From Atopobium sp. (lineage in GTDB: Bacteria; Actinomycetota; Coriobacteriia; Coriobacteriales; Atopobiaceae), in NCBI GenBank assembly GCA_015259105.1, contig JABZGZ010000001.1:54137-118136 (forward strand): DNA of 64,000 bases, read 5' to 3'. The notes beneath the pieces are model-generated. The model worked only from the letters and a program-made list of their open reading frames with translations. It searched no databases and was not told the origin of the DNA. This document shows, one piece after another, positions 1-8,560 of the stretch. Numbering within the stretch: the first letter of the stretch is position 1; each line of letters begins with the position of its first letter. Made by a program: the position numbers and the translations under genes.

Positions 1-1
1 T

Positions 2-883
2 GCTAAGGCGATTGCATACGGCCTGGCCAATGACATTTCTCTTGAAGACCTCTATTTGCATAAGGTCAGTGTTTCAAAGGCAACTCCTCTTGGTGTCATT
101 TCTACTATCGCAGGAACTGGCTCTGAAACCTCGGATTCTTCCGTCATGAACATTACGCTGGCTGATGGTCGCGTACTTAAGCGTTCTTATCACCATCAGA
201 GCGGACGCCCTTGTTTTGCCATCATGAATCCAGAGCTCACCTACTCTGTGAGCGCTTATCAGACGGCATCAACAGGTGCAGATATCATGATGCACACCAT
301 GGAGCGCTACTTTACGCTTGAGAAGGACGTAGCGCTCACTGACGAGCTGGCCGAGGGACTCTTACGTACCGTAAAAGAAGCTGTTCTGGTTGCCGTTAAA
401 GAGCCAGAGAACTACGCTGCGCGTGCAGATTTGCTCTGGGCCTCGTCGCTTTCTCACTGCGGACTTACCGGAACTGGTCGCGTAAGCGATTTTGCTTCTC
501 ATGCAATTGAGCATGAGCTGAGCGCAAAGTATGACGTGGCGCACGGCGCTGGTCTCACGGCTATTTGGGCAAGTTGGGCTCGCTACGTTATGAGTCAAGA
601 TCCAGAGCGCTTTGCGCAGTTTGCGGTCAATGTGTTTGGAGTTCAGAACAACTTCCATAATCCAACCGCTACAGGCCTTGCAGGAATTGAAGCTTGGAAT
701 CAGTGGTGTCATGCAATCGGCATGCCAACCTCCCTTGCAGAGCTCGGAGTAGACCCTTCGGAAGAGGATATTCTACAGATGGCTAAGGGCACTATTGATG
801 CTCGCGGTGGAGATCATGCGGGCAACTTTATGCAGCTTAAAACAGCAGATGTTCAACAGATTTTAAGGATGGCCTTAAAGTAA
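2..883 (+). CDS. Iron-containing alcohol dehydrogenase, C-terminal part (start outside window)
   Basis: The frame is open from the window edge (about 293 residues visible), so the N-terminal NAD(P)-binding part lies upstream. It belongs to the group III iron-dependent alcohol dehydrogenases (butanol dehydrogenase/YqhD-like), which reduce aldehydes to alcohols. Seen: the glycine-rich stretch STIAGTGSETSDSSVM and the metal-ligand helices GADIMMHTMERYF, SHAIEHELSA and YDVAHGAGL, which supply the Asp and His ligands in this family. The C-terminus looks complete and ends at TAA. No terminator is obvious before the next gene. Substrate and cofactor cannot be told from this part. Confidence 0.9.
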   Translation, partial: AKAIAYGLANDISLEDLYLHKVSVSKATPLGVISTIAGTGSETSDSSVMNITLADGRVLKRSYHHQSGRPCFAIMNPELTYSVSAYQTASTGADIMMHTMERYFTLEKDVALTDELAEGLLRTVKEAVLVAVKEPENYAARADLLWASSLSHCGLTGTGRVSDFASHAIEHELSAKYDVAHGAGLTAIWASWARYVMSQDPERFAQFAVNVFGVQNNFHNPTATGLAGIEAWNQWCHAIGMPTSLAELGVDPSEEDILQMAKGTIDARGGDHAGNFMQLKTADVQQILRMALK

Positions 884-976
884 AGTTTCTCAAGGTAAAT
901 TTTGTTTCATTGCGGGTATTATTACTACATACGAAGTTACTGAGCCACCAAGCTCAAACATACGGAAGGAAGATTC

Positions 977-1435
977 ATGAGCGGTTTTGTTAAGGCAGAC
1001 AATGTTTTTGTAAACCAGAACGCAGCGAGCCGTAATGATGTCCTGCGTTTTATTGCCGATAAAGCACTGGAAGCTGGCGTAACTGACGATGCAGACGCTG
1101 TCTACAACGCTTTTTTGGCTCGCGAGGAAATGGGCGAGACCGGCATGACTGATGGTTTTGCAGTTCCTCATGCAAAGGATGCTGCTATTAAGGATGCGGC
1201 TGTCTTTGTCTTCAAGAACAGCACCCCTCTTGAGTGGCCTTCTTTTGACGAGAAGCCCGTTGATGTTGCTATTGCACTGCTTGTTCCAGATGGAGAGGCT
1301 GGCACTACTCACATCAAGCTTCTTTCTAAGACCGCTGTTCTTCTGATGAGAGATGAGTTTAAGTCTCTACTTCGTAGCTCTAACGATCAGGAAGTTATTG
1401 CTCAGGCCATTAACGAGGGCATTAGCGAGGAGTAG
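977..1435 (+). CDS. PTS EIIA component, fructose/mannitol (PtsN-like) family
   Basis: A 152-residue single-domain phosphocarrier of the PTS EIIA-2 family, which accepts phosphate from HPr on a histidine. The active-site signature GFAVPHAKD places the catalytic histidine at residue 65, in the expected place for this domain length. The start is set by AGGAAGGA a few bases upstream of ATG. No EIIB or EIIC gene is adjacent, so it may serve a distant transporter or act as a regulatory PtsN-like protein; the sequence does not decide between these. A strong terminator follows. Confidence 0.88.
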   Translation: MSGFVKADNVFVNQNAASRNDVLRFIADKALEAGVTDDADAVYNAFLAREEMGETGMTDGFAVPHAKDAAIKDAAVFVFKNSTPLEWPSFDEKPVDVAIALLVPDGEAGTTHIKLLSKTAVLLMRDEFKSLLRSSNDQEVIAQAINEGISEE

Positions 1436-1448
1436 GGTTTCTCGCCAG
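1435..1448 (+). repeat. Long form of the dispersed TTTCTCGC motif directly after a stop codon
   Basis: GGGTTTCTCGCCAG begins in the last base of the PTS IIA stop codon. The same 14 bases recur at 3509-3522 just after the Y-family polymerase stop. Close forms are at 15737-15748, 17641-17653 and 49241-49250 (directly after the crr stop, with one change). See the findings for the window-wide enrichment. Confidence 0.6.
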
Positions 1449-1502
1449 ATTATAGAGGGCTTGGCAGGTACTTTCTGCAACAGTCTAACTGGGTAAAATT
1501 TT

Positions 1503-1536
1503 GGACACTCAAGCACAAACTTGAGTGTCCTTTTTT
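1503..1536 (+). terminator. Rho-independent terminator after the PTS IIA gene
   Basis: A perfect 11-bp inverted repeat (GGACACTCAAG / CTTGAGTGTCC) with a six-base loop is followed by six T residues. Confidence 0.92.
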
Positions 1537-1548
1537 GTGTAAAAAGGC

Positions 1549-1560
1549 GTACACTTGTAC
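1549..1560. promoter_or_regulatory. Palindrome GTACACTTGTAC ahead of the DJ-1/polymerase operon
   Basis: A near-perfect 12-bp dyad lies between the upstream terminator and the ribosome site of the next gene, where an operator would be expected. It does not match the Gram-positive LexA consensus (CGAAC-N4-GTTCG) exactly, so SOS control is only a guess. Confidence 0.3.
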
Positions 1561-1585
1561 TAGTTTTAGTCGAGAAGGGAGTCAG

Positions 1586-2158
1586 ATGTTTACACCATGT
1601 ACTGACAAGCGCGTTGCTGTCTTTTTTGCCGATGGTTGTGAAGAGATTGAGGGACTGAGCGTTGTTGATGTCCTGTATCGTGCAGGTATTCCCTGTGACA
1701 AAGTGTCTATCTCTGATTCCTTGAGCGTGACTTCATCTCACCAGGTTACCTTTCTAACAGACAAGCTACTTAGTCAGGTCTCGTTTGATGATTACAGCAT
1801 GTTGGTGCTTCCTGGAGGTCTTCCTGGAACTACTAATCTTGAGGCTTGTGAGCCACTTATGCAGGCAGTTGATGCGTTTGCGGAAGATGGCCGTGCGCTT
1901 GCTGCAATCTGTGCTGCTCCTTCAATTTACGCTAAGCGTGGATTGCTTGCGGGTAAGAAGGCTACGTCTAATCCAGGCTTCCAGCATTTTCTTTCAGAGA
2001 ATGGCGCCAATCTTTCGCAAGATGCGGTTTGTGTTGATGGTTCTTTTATTACCAGTCAGGGTGCGGGAACAGCTCTTAAGTTTGGTCTTGAGATTGTTCG
2101 TTATCTTGTAGGTAATGACGTGGCAGAAAAAGTTTCAAAAGGTATTGTGCTTATCTAA
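1586..2158 (+). CDS. DJ-1/PfpI family protein (YajL-like)
   Basis: A 190-residue protein of the DJ-1/ThiJ/PfpI superfamily. Members act as glyoxalases, deglycases or stress chaperones through a reactive cysteine in a nucleophile elbow. Seen: FFADGCEEIEGLSVVDVL near the N-terminus, where the conserved Glu lies, LVLPGG, and the elbow AAICAAPS with the cysteine. ATG at 1586 is preferred because GAGAAGGGAG lies just upstream; a longer frame would run back into the terminator. The stop is three bases before the polymerase start, so the two are co-translated. The exact activity of this branch is not established here. Confidence 0.85.
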   Translation: MFTPCTDKRVAVFFADGCEEIEGLSVVDVLYRAGIPCDKVSISDSLSVTSSHQVTFLTDKLLSQVSFDDYSMLVLPGGLPGTTNLEACEPLMQAVDAFAEDGRALAAICAAPSIYAKRGLLAGKKATSNPGFQHFLSENGANLSQDAVCVDGSFITSQGAGTALKFGLEIVRYLVGNDVAEKVSKGIVLI

Positions 2159-2161
2159 GCC

Positions 2162-3505
2162 ATGGCACCTTCTCAAAAACAGTACCTGGTTATTGATCTA
2201 AAGAGTTTTTACGCATCAGTTGAGTGCGTTGAGCGAGGCCTTGATCCCATGAAGGCCAAGCTTGTTGTGGCTGATCTTACCAGGACAGAAAAGACAATCT
2301 GTTTGGCTGTTTCACCGGCGCTTCGTGCGCTGGGTGTTCCTGGACGTTGCCGCGTTTTTGAGATTCCCAAAAACCTTACTTACGAGGTAGCACCTCCTCG
2401 CATGGCTCTATATGTGGAGCGCTCTGCAGACGTTTATTCGGTGTATCTCAAATACATTGCTCCAGAAGACATCCACGTTTACTCCATTGACGAGGCATTT
2501 ATCGATGTAACACCGTACTTATCGCTTTACGGATGCACAGCAAGAGAGCTAGGCGAGAAGATCCGTGCAGACGTAGCAAAAACTACTGGTATCCCTGCTA
2601 CTTGTGGTTTGGGCCCAAATTTGTATCTGGCAAAAATTGCGCTTGATATTACGGCAAAGCACAGCCCAAATTTCTTTGGTGAGCTTGATGAAGAGTCGTA
2701 CAAACTTAAACTTTGGAACCATAAACCTTTGACTGATTTTTGGCATATTGGTGCAGGTATTCAAAAGCGTCTTGCGGCAATGAATATTCACACCATGGGG
2801 CAGCTTGCCATGGCTCCTACAGAACCTCTATATAAAGAATTTGGCGTTGATGCAGAAATTCTTATTGATCATGCATGGGGTATTGAGCCAACTACCATTG
2901 CAGATATTAAGGCCTACAAGTCTCAAAGTCATTCTGTCTCAACGGCGCAGGTCTTTGATCACAACAGAGACACAGAAGGTGCGCGTCTTATCTTTAAAGA
3001 GATGGTTGAAGCGTTGACGCTTGAGCTTGTAACGCAAAAGCTCGTTTGCTCTTCTATTGGCATCTATATTGGTTACTCGGCAACAGAGAGCCAGATGGAA
3101 GAGCTGAGGCAAACAGGAGATTATAGAAGCTGGAGAAGACATATTCCCTCCAGTAGCAGTACTAGGAAACTCTCTTACCCCACTAACTCTAGAGATGAGC
3201 TTATGGCAGAGGTTTTGTCTTTCTTTGACGAGCGAGTAATACCTTCAGAAAGCGTGCATCGCGTTGGCCTTACCTTTGGAAACACTCAAGAAGAAACGGG
3301 ATCGGGTATTCAGACGTCGCTTTTCCAGGACACTACCGTTTTAGAGAAAGAGCGCCAGCGCCAAGATACTATCAACGCCATAAAGAAGAAGTTTGGAAAG
3401 AACTCCTTGCTCAAAGTTATGGACCTACTTCCCGAAGCAACTGCTCGACAGAGAAATGCTCAGATTGGAGGACACCGTAGTGGAGAAGAAACCAATGAAG
3501 CCTAG
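2162..3505 (+). CDS. Y-family DNA polymerase (UmuC/DinB-like, translesion synthesis)
   Basis: A 447-residue Y-family polymerase that copies damaged DNA. Catalytic motifs are clear: LVIDLKSFYASVE with the first metal Asp near residue 12, and VYSIDEAFIDV with the second Asp and Glu near residue 108. SRxALRALGVPGR-like finger residues precede a helix-hairpin-helix thumb (IGAGIQKRLAAMNIHTMGQL). A QTSLF segment near residue 395 fits a sliding-clamp binding motif. The protein resembles the UmuC/UvrX branch of Gram-positive bacteria more than classic DinB. It is coupled to the DJ-1 gene upstream and overlaps the small gene downstream. Confidence 0.93.
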   Translation: MAPSQKQYLVIDLKSFYASVECVERGLDPMKAKLVVADLTRTEKTICLAVSPALRALGVPGRCRVFEIPKNLTYEVAPPRMALYVERSADVYSVYLKYIAPEDIHVYSIDEAFIDVTPYLSLYGCTARELGEKIRADVAKTTGIPATCGLGPNLYLAKIALDITAKHSPNFFGELDEESYKLKLWNHKPLTDFWHIGAGIQKRLAAMNIHTMGQLAMAPTEPLYKEFGVDAEILIDHAWGIEPTTIADIKAYKSQSHSVSTAQVFDHNRDTEGARLIFKEMVEALTLELVTQKLVCSSIGIYIGYSATESQMEELRQTGDYRSWRRHIPSSSSTRKLSYPTNSRDELMAEVLSFFDERVIPSESVHRVGLTFGNTQEETGSGIQTSLFQDTTVLEKERQRQDTINAIKKKFGKNSLLKVMDLLPEATARQRNAQIGGHRSGEETNEA

Positions 3506-3716
3506 ACAGGGTTTCTCGCCAGCGGAAGATAGTGCAAAAGAGGACGTGTTTGCAGCACAGATGCACTACGGACACCCCCGCATGTCACGAGCAAACAGGG
3601 CAAAAATATTCATGCCTTTTGATGCTCTGAAAGGTTTACGAGAAGCCTTGGCAGAAAGAGAACAAGAAGCTCAAGACCATATAAAAGACTTTCATGACTT
3701 ACCGCACTGGTCATAG
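3495..3716 (+). CDS. Small YolD-like protein overlapping the Y-family polymerase
   Basis: A 73-residue protein whose ATG lies 11 bases inside the end of the polymerase gene, with GGAGAAG upstream. The segment MSRANRAKIFMPFDALKGL resembles small YolD-type proteins that often accompany Y-family polymerases in Gram-positive bacteria. The tail is charged and helical. A role in polymerase control is inferred from this pairing only. The motif GGGTTTCTCGCCAG falls within its first codons. Confidence 0.7.
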   Translation: MKPRQGFSPAEDSAKEDVFAAQMHYGHPRMSRANRAKIFMPFDALKGLREALAEREQEAQDHIKDFHDLPHWS

Positions 3717-3765
3717 GTTTATACGATAAAATAGACAGGTCGTATAAAGAAATCGAGGAGGTTTC

Positions 3766-4389
3766 ATGAACCCCAAAGCAAAAATTGCCATCCCAGCAAT
3801 TGTGGCTCTCATTTTTATTGTCATTGATTTTGTTGCACCTGTTCAGTATCTCAGCTATTTCCACACGGTATTTAACTTTGCAACTCGTCAGACAAATCCT
3901 ATTTCCCTGATACTTGCACGTGTTACCTACATTATTTTCCTGTGCTACCTTTTTGCTGCGGTTTCAGGTCTTTTGAGGGGTTTCCGTCCTCGTCTTAGGT
4001 GGGGTCTCTCCATTCTTTCTGTAGTTGGTTTAACTTCCGCACTTACAGAGCTCTCTGTGATGATTTCTATCAGCCAGGCAGTGAACTTCACCACCCTTAT
4101 TCTTAACGTCATGATTGCTACCTTCCTGCTCTTTGCCGCTCTTCTTGCACTTCTCATTTGGGTTCGTGCTAAGAAAGAGTTTGACCAGCGTCAGGCTGAT
4201 CTTGAGGAGGAAGAGGTTGTTGTTGCTCCAATGCCTCTTGCTACTGAGGGCGCAGAGGTTGCTCCTGTAGTTCCTGTAACTGCAGAGGCTACAGCAGCAC
4301 CTGCTTCAGAAGCAACTGTCACAACTGTCGCACCTGAGGCTCCTGCAGCTCCAGAAGCTCCTGCAGCTCCAGAGGCTCCACAGGAGTAG
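3766..4389 (+). CDS. Membrane protein with Ala/Pro-rich APEAP tail
   Basis: A 207-residue protein with about four hydrophobic helices between residues 5 and 132, then an acidic helix (EFDQRQADLEEEEVVV) and a low-complexity tail rich in Ala, Pro, Val and Glu that ends in three APEAP-type units. A strong AGGAGG precedes the ATG. The family is not recognised. The tail could span the wall or act as a flexible linker. It stands just before an ABC transporter pair, about 55 bases away, but shared function is not shown. Confidence 0.75.
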   Translation: MNPKAKIAIPAIVALIFIVIDFVAPVQYLSYFHTVFNFATRQTNPISLILARVTYIIFLCYLFAAVSGLLRGFRPRLRWGLSILSVVGLTSALTELSVMISISQAVNFTTLILNVMIATFLLFAALLALLIWVRAKKEFDQRQADLEEEEVVVAPMPLATEGAEVAPVVPVTAEATAAPASEATVTTVAPEAPAAPEAPAAPEAPQE

Positions 4390-4443
4390 CTCCTCACGCA
4401 CACCTCTTCTTGTTCAGGAGAATTTTTCTCATAGGAGAAACGT

Positions 4444-5145
4444 ATGTCTTTTGTTGAATTTAAAGAGGTAACAAAGACGTATACCATGGGCTCCGTCAAG
4501 GTAAACGCTGTCCATGACATGAACTTCTCCATAGAAGAAGGAGAGCTTTGCGTAATTGTAGGCCCATCAGGTGCTGGTAAAACAACTGTCTTAAATATGC
4601 TCGGAGGTATGGATACCTGTACCTCCGGGTCTATTTATTTAGACGGAAAAGAAATTGGTGGGCTTTCAGAAAAAGAAAGAACGCTCTACCGCCGTCATGA
4701 TATTGGCTTTGTTTTCCAGTTTTACAATCTAGTTCCTAACCTCACTGCAAAAGAGAACGTTGAGCTTGCGTCGCAGATTTGTCTTGACCCCATGCAGCCA
4801 GAAGACGCGCTTCGCGCTGTTGGTCTTGAGCATCGTATGGATAACTTTCCAGCTCAACTTTCTGGTGGAGAGCAGCAGCGCGTCTCTATTGCGCGCGCTT
4901 TGGCAAAAAATCCACGCCTATTGCTTTGCGATGAGCCAACAGGTGCGCTGGATTATAAAACAGGAAAGCAAATTCTTAAGCTCTTGCAAGATATGTGCAA
5001 AGAGCAGCATAAGACCGTGGCTATTGTCACGCATAACTTTGCGTTTACTCAAATTGCTCATAGGGTTATCCACGTTAAAGAGGGTCAAGCTCAATCGGTA
5101 GAAATTAATAAGCACCCAGCTGACGCGCTTACTGTCGAGTGGTAG
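4444..5145 (+). CDS. ABC transporter ATP-binding protein (MacB/LolD-like)
   Basis: A 233-residue ATPase with Walker [11 protein letters not shown]-loop [13 protein letters not shown], signature [15 protein letters not shown], Walker [13 protein letters not shown] and switch His in VTHNF. The 'EPTGALD' form is typical of ATPases that pair with FtsX-type permeases. AGGAG precedes the ATG. The stop is next to the start of the permease at 5148, so the two form one complex that couples ATP use in the cytoplasm to work on the outer face of the membrane. Confidence 0.92.
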   Translation: MSFVEFKEVTKTYTMGSVKVNAVHDMNFSIEEGELCVIVGPSGAGKTTVLNMLGGMDTCTSGSIYLDGKEIGGLSEKERTLYRRHDIGFVFQFYNLVPNLTAKENVELASQICLDPMQPEDALRAVGLEHRMDNFPAQLSGGEQQRVSIARALAKNPRLLLCDEPTGALDYKTGKQILKLLQDMCKEQHKTVAIVTHNFAFTQIAHRVIHVKEGQAQSVEINKHPADALTVEW

Positions 5146-5147
5146 TC

Positions 5148-8100
5148 ATGCCACACGCTCTTTTTACCGAGATTACTCGGACCATCAAAGGGTCTCTCGC
5201 CAGATTTCTTGCAATTACAGGAATTGTTGCTTTAGGCTGCGGCTTCTTTGCAGGCCTCAAAATGGCCAGCCCCGATATGCAAGAAGCTGCTCATACGTTT
5301 TACGCAAACCAACATCTCTACGACCTGCGTGTAATCTCTACGCTTGGGTTAAGCGAGAAGGACGTTCATGCCCTTGCATCAGTTGAGGGTGTTGAAGCGG
5401 TTATGCCTTCTCGTACGGTAGACATTATGGCTACACTGACGTCGTCGCAATCTACTGCTCGTGTGAGTTCTTTTAGACCCGGTGAGCTTAACCAGCCAAT
5501 AGTGGTTGAAGGAAGACTTCCTCAAGGACCTTACGAGTGCGTGATGAGCGCAGATCCCAAGAAACGTGCTGATATCAGTCTTGGTCAACAGATTGAGCTA
5601 CCAGATACTTCAAACGGCGTTCATTTAAAGGGCGGCTCGTACACGGTTGTTGGTTTTGTAAATGCGCCAACGTATCCGTATGTCAGCAATTTTGGTACTA
5701 CATCGTTAGGCAATGGCATTGTGCAGCAATTTGTGTATGTCACTGAAGATGCTTTTGCAGATGATGACCTTTATACCGAAGTGTATGTGACAGTTCAGGG
5801 TGCTACCAGGTATAAGAGCGGCTCATCGGCGTATCAGAGCGCTGTTGATAGCGTTGCAGAACGCATTACACAGATGAATCCGTCGCTTGCTGCTCTTCGT
5901 TTGCAAGAGCTCAAAGATGACGCTCAAACTCAGGTTGATGAGGCTCGTCAAAAGCTGGAGCAATCAAGACAAGAGGCCGCGGATAAACTAGGGGATGCTC
6001 AGAAGAAGCTTGACGATGCGGAGGCACAAATTTCCGCTCAGCAGCAAAAGCTGGATGATGGTCAGAAGCAATATGATGCAGGACGTCAGCAGCTTACTGC
6101 TTCGCGCTACAGTGCTGAGCAGCAATTTGCTCAAGCGGAAGCTCAGATTACAACTTCAGAGGCTCAGATAGCCCAGGGAACAGCTGAGCTTAGTGCAGGA
6201 GAGGCTCAGTATCAGGCTGGCCTTGCCGCTTTTAATGCAGGACAAGCAACGTTTACACAGCAAAAGAGTGCGTTTGAAGCGGGTAGAGATGCGTTTCTTG
6301 CGGGACTTGCTGCGCAAGGAATTACGGCTTCTACCCTTGAAGAAGCTCAGCAGCAGCTCAGTGCTTTAGGGCTACCAACCTCGCAAGCAGACGCTCTTCT
6401 CGCTACACAGGCGCAGATTAGCGCTGCAGAGACAGAGCTGACTTCCCAGCAGCAGGCTTTAGCAGCCGCGCGAGAAGAGCTAGATCAGCGCACGGCTCAA
6501 CTGCATGAGGCAGAGTCTCAGGTAGCTCAGGCGCGTCAGGATTTGGCAGAGGCAAGGCTTGCTACTGCAAATCAGCTGTCTGCAGCTCAAGAAAAACTTG
6601 CTGCTTCGCTTAGCCGCCTGAACGCAGGACAAACAGCGCTTCAAAGCGCTGAAGCTCAGACTACTGAGGGAAGAAAGAGCCTTGAGGATCAGCGTGCTGA
6701 GGTCGAGAAGCAGCTTGCTGATGGCCAGGCAAAAATCGATGAGGCTCAAAAGAAAATTGACGAGCTCAAAGAGCCCGATGTGTATGTACTTGATCGCACA
6801 AAAGAGATTGGCGTTGCAGCGTATCAAGCAGACTCTGAGCGTATCAACGATATTGCTAATGTGTTCCCGCTGATGTTCTTCTTGGTAGCTGCTTTGGTGT
6901 CACTTACCAGCATGACGCGCATGGTATCTGAAGAGCGTACGCTCATTGGTGTTCATAAGGCGCTTGGCTATTCGACTGTTCAGATTGCGACAAAGTACCT
7001 GTTATATGCCTTGTCCGCTTCGCTTTTAGGCGCTGTTATTGGCATAGCATGTTTAAGTCAGGTACTGCCAGGCGTTATTGTTTCTGCTTACGGGTCTATT
7101 TACACCATCCCAAATGGGGGAGCTCCTTACCCTATTCAGCTAGATAGTGCGCTGCTTTCGGGACTTTCTGGTATAGGCATCACACTTCTTTCAACCATGG
7201 CTGCCGTTTTATCCTCTCTGAAAGAAGAGCCTTCTAGTCTCATGCTTCCAAAAGCTCCAAAAGCGGGCTCAAAGATTTTGCTTGAGCGCGTTGAGCCTCT
7301 ATGGTCCAGATTGTCTTTCTCGTGGAAAGTTACAATCAGAAACCTTGTCCGTTATAAGCGGCGCTTGATTATGACGCTCGTGGGAATTGCTGGATGTACC
7401 GCACTCTTGTTAGTGGCTTTTGGCCTTAGGGATTCCATTAGCGACATCATTGATAACCAATGGCCAGCTATCTCGCATTATGACTACATTGTGGGAATGA
7501 CCTCCGATGTTTCAAGTGAAGAAGCTGATCAGATTAATGCAGAGCTCAATCAAGTGGGCGCTACAAACATTCATCGCATAACAAGAGAAAATGTTCTTCT
7601 CGAGTCACCTACACAAAAGGCGGGTTCGCTTACAAGAACAACTATTATGACCAGCAATTCTCTTCAAGACATGGCTGGTTTAGCCACTCTCCGTAACCGT
7701 CTTTCTGGTCAGGCAATAGAGCTTGGAGAAGACTCGGTAGTAATTACAGAGAAGCTTGCAAAACGGCTTGGTGTAGGTGTGGGAGATACCATTCAGGTCT
7801 ATGCTCAAGACAGAATTGGAAACGCTTCAGGTGAGCCAAGTACGCTAACTATTACAGGAGTTGCCGAGAATTACGTTGGGTCGTATCTGTATGTGGGGCC
7901 TTCTGCATGGCATTCCCTGGGCATTCAAGACGACGCCACGGATGGCTGGTATGCAACGCTTCCTGAAGATCAAACAACAAGAGATGCGTTTGGAGAAAAG
8001 CTTATTAACCAGGCAGGAGTTGCAACAGTAGATGACGTCAATGAGGCTATTCATACCTACAAAGAATCACTTGCTGTAGTTAATCGCGTGGTAGCCATTC

Positions 8101-8480
8101 TTATTGTGGCCGCAGCTCTGTTGGCTTTTATCGTCTTGTATAACCTCACTAATATCAATATTGAAGAGCGCATTAGAGAGATTGCCAGCCTCAAAGTACT
8201 TGGATTTACACGACACGAGGTTGATGCTTACGTTTTTAGAGAGATTGCTTTGCTAGCCGTCTTTGGAGCGCTCTTTGGACTTGTTCTAGGAACATATCTT
8301 GAGGGATTTGTAGTTCAGACTGCTGAGATTGATCTTGTTATGTTTGGTCGTGCTATTCATGCACCAAGTTATTGGTTTGCCTTTGGACTCACGCTTGTTT
8401 TCTCGCTGTTAGTCTATGTTGCCATGCGGCCAAAGCTCAAAAATATTGATATGGTGGAGAGCTTGAAGAGCGTTGAGTAG
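5148..8480 (+). CDS. FtsX-type ABC permease with long extracytoplasmic coiled coil
   Basis: About 1110 residues, far larger than a usual FtsX permease. Order: transmembrane helix (residues ~15-38), extracytoplasmic domain to ~225, a Gln/Ala/Glu-rich coiled coil from ~230 to ~560, a first FtsX block of three helices (starting FPLMFFLVAALVSLTSM and containing EERTLIGVHKALGYS), a second extracytoplasmic domain, and a second FtsX block at the end. ATG 5148 begins MPHALFTEI; a GTG at 5139 would overlap the ATPase stop. The ATPase is encoded directly upstream. Related proteins are predicted mechanotransmission-type machines; substrate unknown. Confidence 0.85.
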   Translation: MPHALFTEITRTIKGSLARFLAITGIVALGCGFFAGLKMASPDMQEAAHTFYANQHLYDLRVISTLGLSEKDVHALASVEGVEAVMPSRTVDIMATLTSSQSTARVSSFRPGELNQPIVVEGRLPQGPYECVMSADPKKRADISLGQQIELPDTSNGVHLKGGSYTVVGFVNAPTYPYVSNFGTTSLGNGIVQQFVYVTEDAFADDDLYTEVYVTVQGATRYKSGSSAYQSAVDSVAERITQMNPSLAALRLQELKDDAQTQVDEARQKLEQSRQEAADKLGDAQKKLDDAEAQISAQQQKLDDGQKQYDAGRQQLTASRYSAEQQFAQAEAQITTSEAQIAQGTAELSAGEAQYQAGLAAFNAGQATFTQQKSAFEAGRDAFLAGLAAQGITASTLEEAQQQLSALGLPTSQADALLATQAQISAAETELTSQQQALAAAREELDQRTAQLHEAESQVAQARQDLAEARLATANQLSAAQEKLAASLSRLNAGQTALQSAEAQTTEGRKSLEDQRAEVEKQLADGQAKIDEAQKKIDELKEPDVYVLDRTKEIGVAAYQADSERINDIANVFPLMFFLVAALVSLTSMTRMVSEERTLIGVHKALGYSTVQIATKYLLYALSASLLGAVIGIACLSQVLPGVIVSAYGSIYTIPNGGAPYPIQLDSALLSGLSGIGITLLSTMAAVLSSLKEEPSSLMLPKAPKAGSKILLERVEPLWSRLSFSWKVTIRNLVRYKRRLIMTLVGIAGCTALLLVAFGLRDSISDIIDNQWPAISHYDYIVGMTSDVSSEEADQINAELNQVGATNIHRITRENVLLESPTQKAGSLTRTTIMTSNSLQDMAGLATLRNRLSGQAIELGEDSVVITEKLAKRLGVGVGDTIQVYAQDRIGNASGEPSTLTITGVAENYVGSYLYVGPSAWHSLGIQDDATDGWYATLPEDQTTRDAFGEKLINQAGVATVDDVNEAIHTYKESLAVVNRVVAILIVAAALLAFIVLYNLTNINIEERIREIASLKVLGFTRHEVDAYVFREIALLAVFGALFGLVLGTYLEGFVVQTAEIDLVMFGRAIHAPSYWFAFGLTLVFSLLVYVAMRPKLKNIDMVESLKSVE

Positions 8481-8560
8481 GCATCTTTTGCACGCCCCAG
8501 GAAGGCACATTTTAGATAAGATAGAAGATAGTTGAGATTGCTTATTTATAAGGAGTTGGT

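Noticed and set aside
1549..1560. LexA (SOS) box for the polymerase operon
   Set aside because: The palindrome lacks the CGAAC/GTTCG arms; kept only as an unnamed operator candidate.
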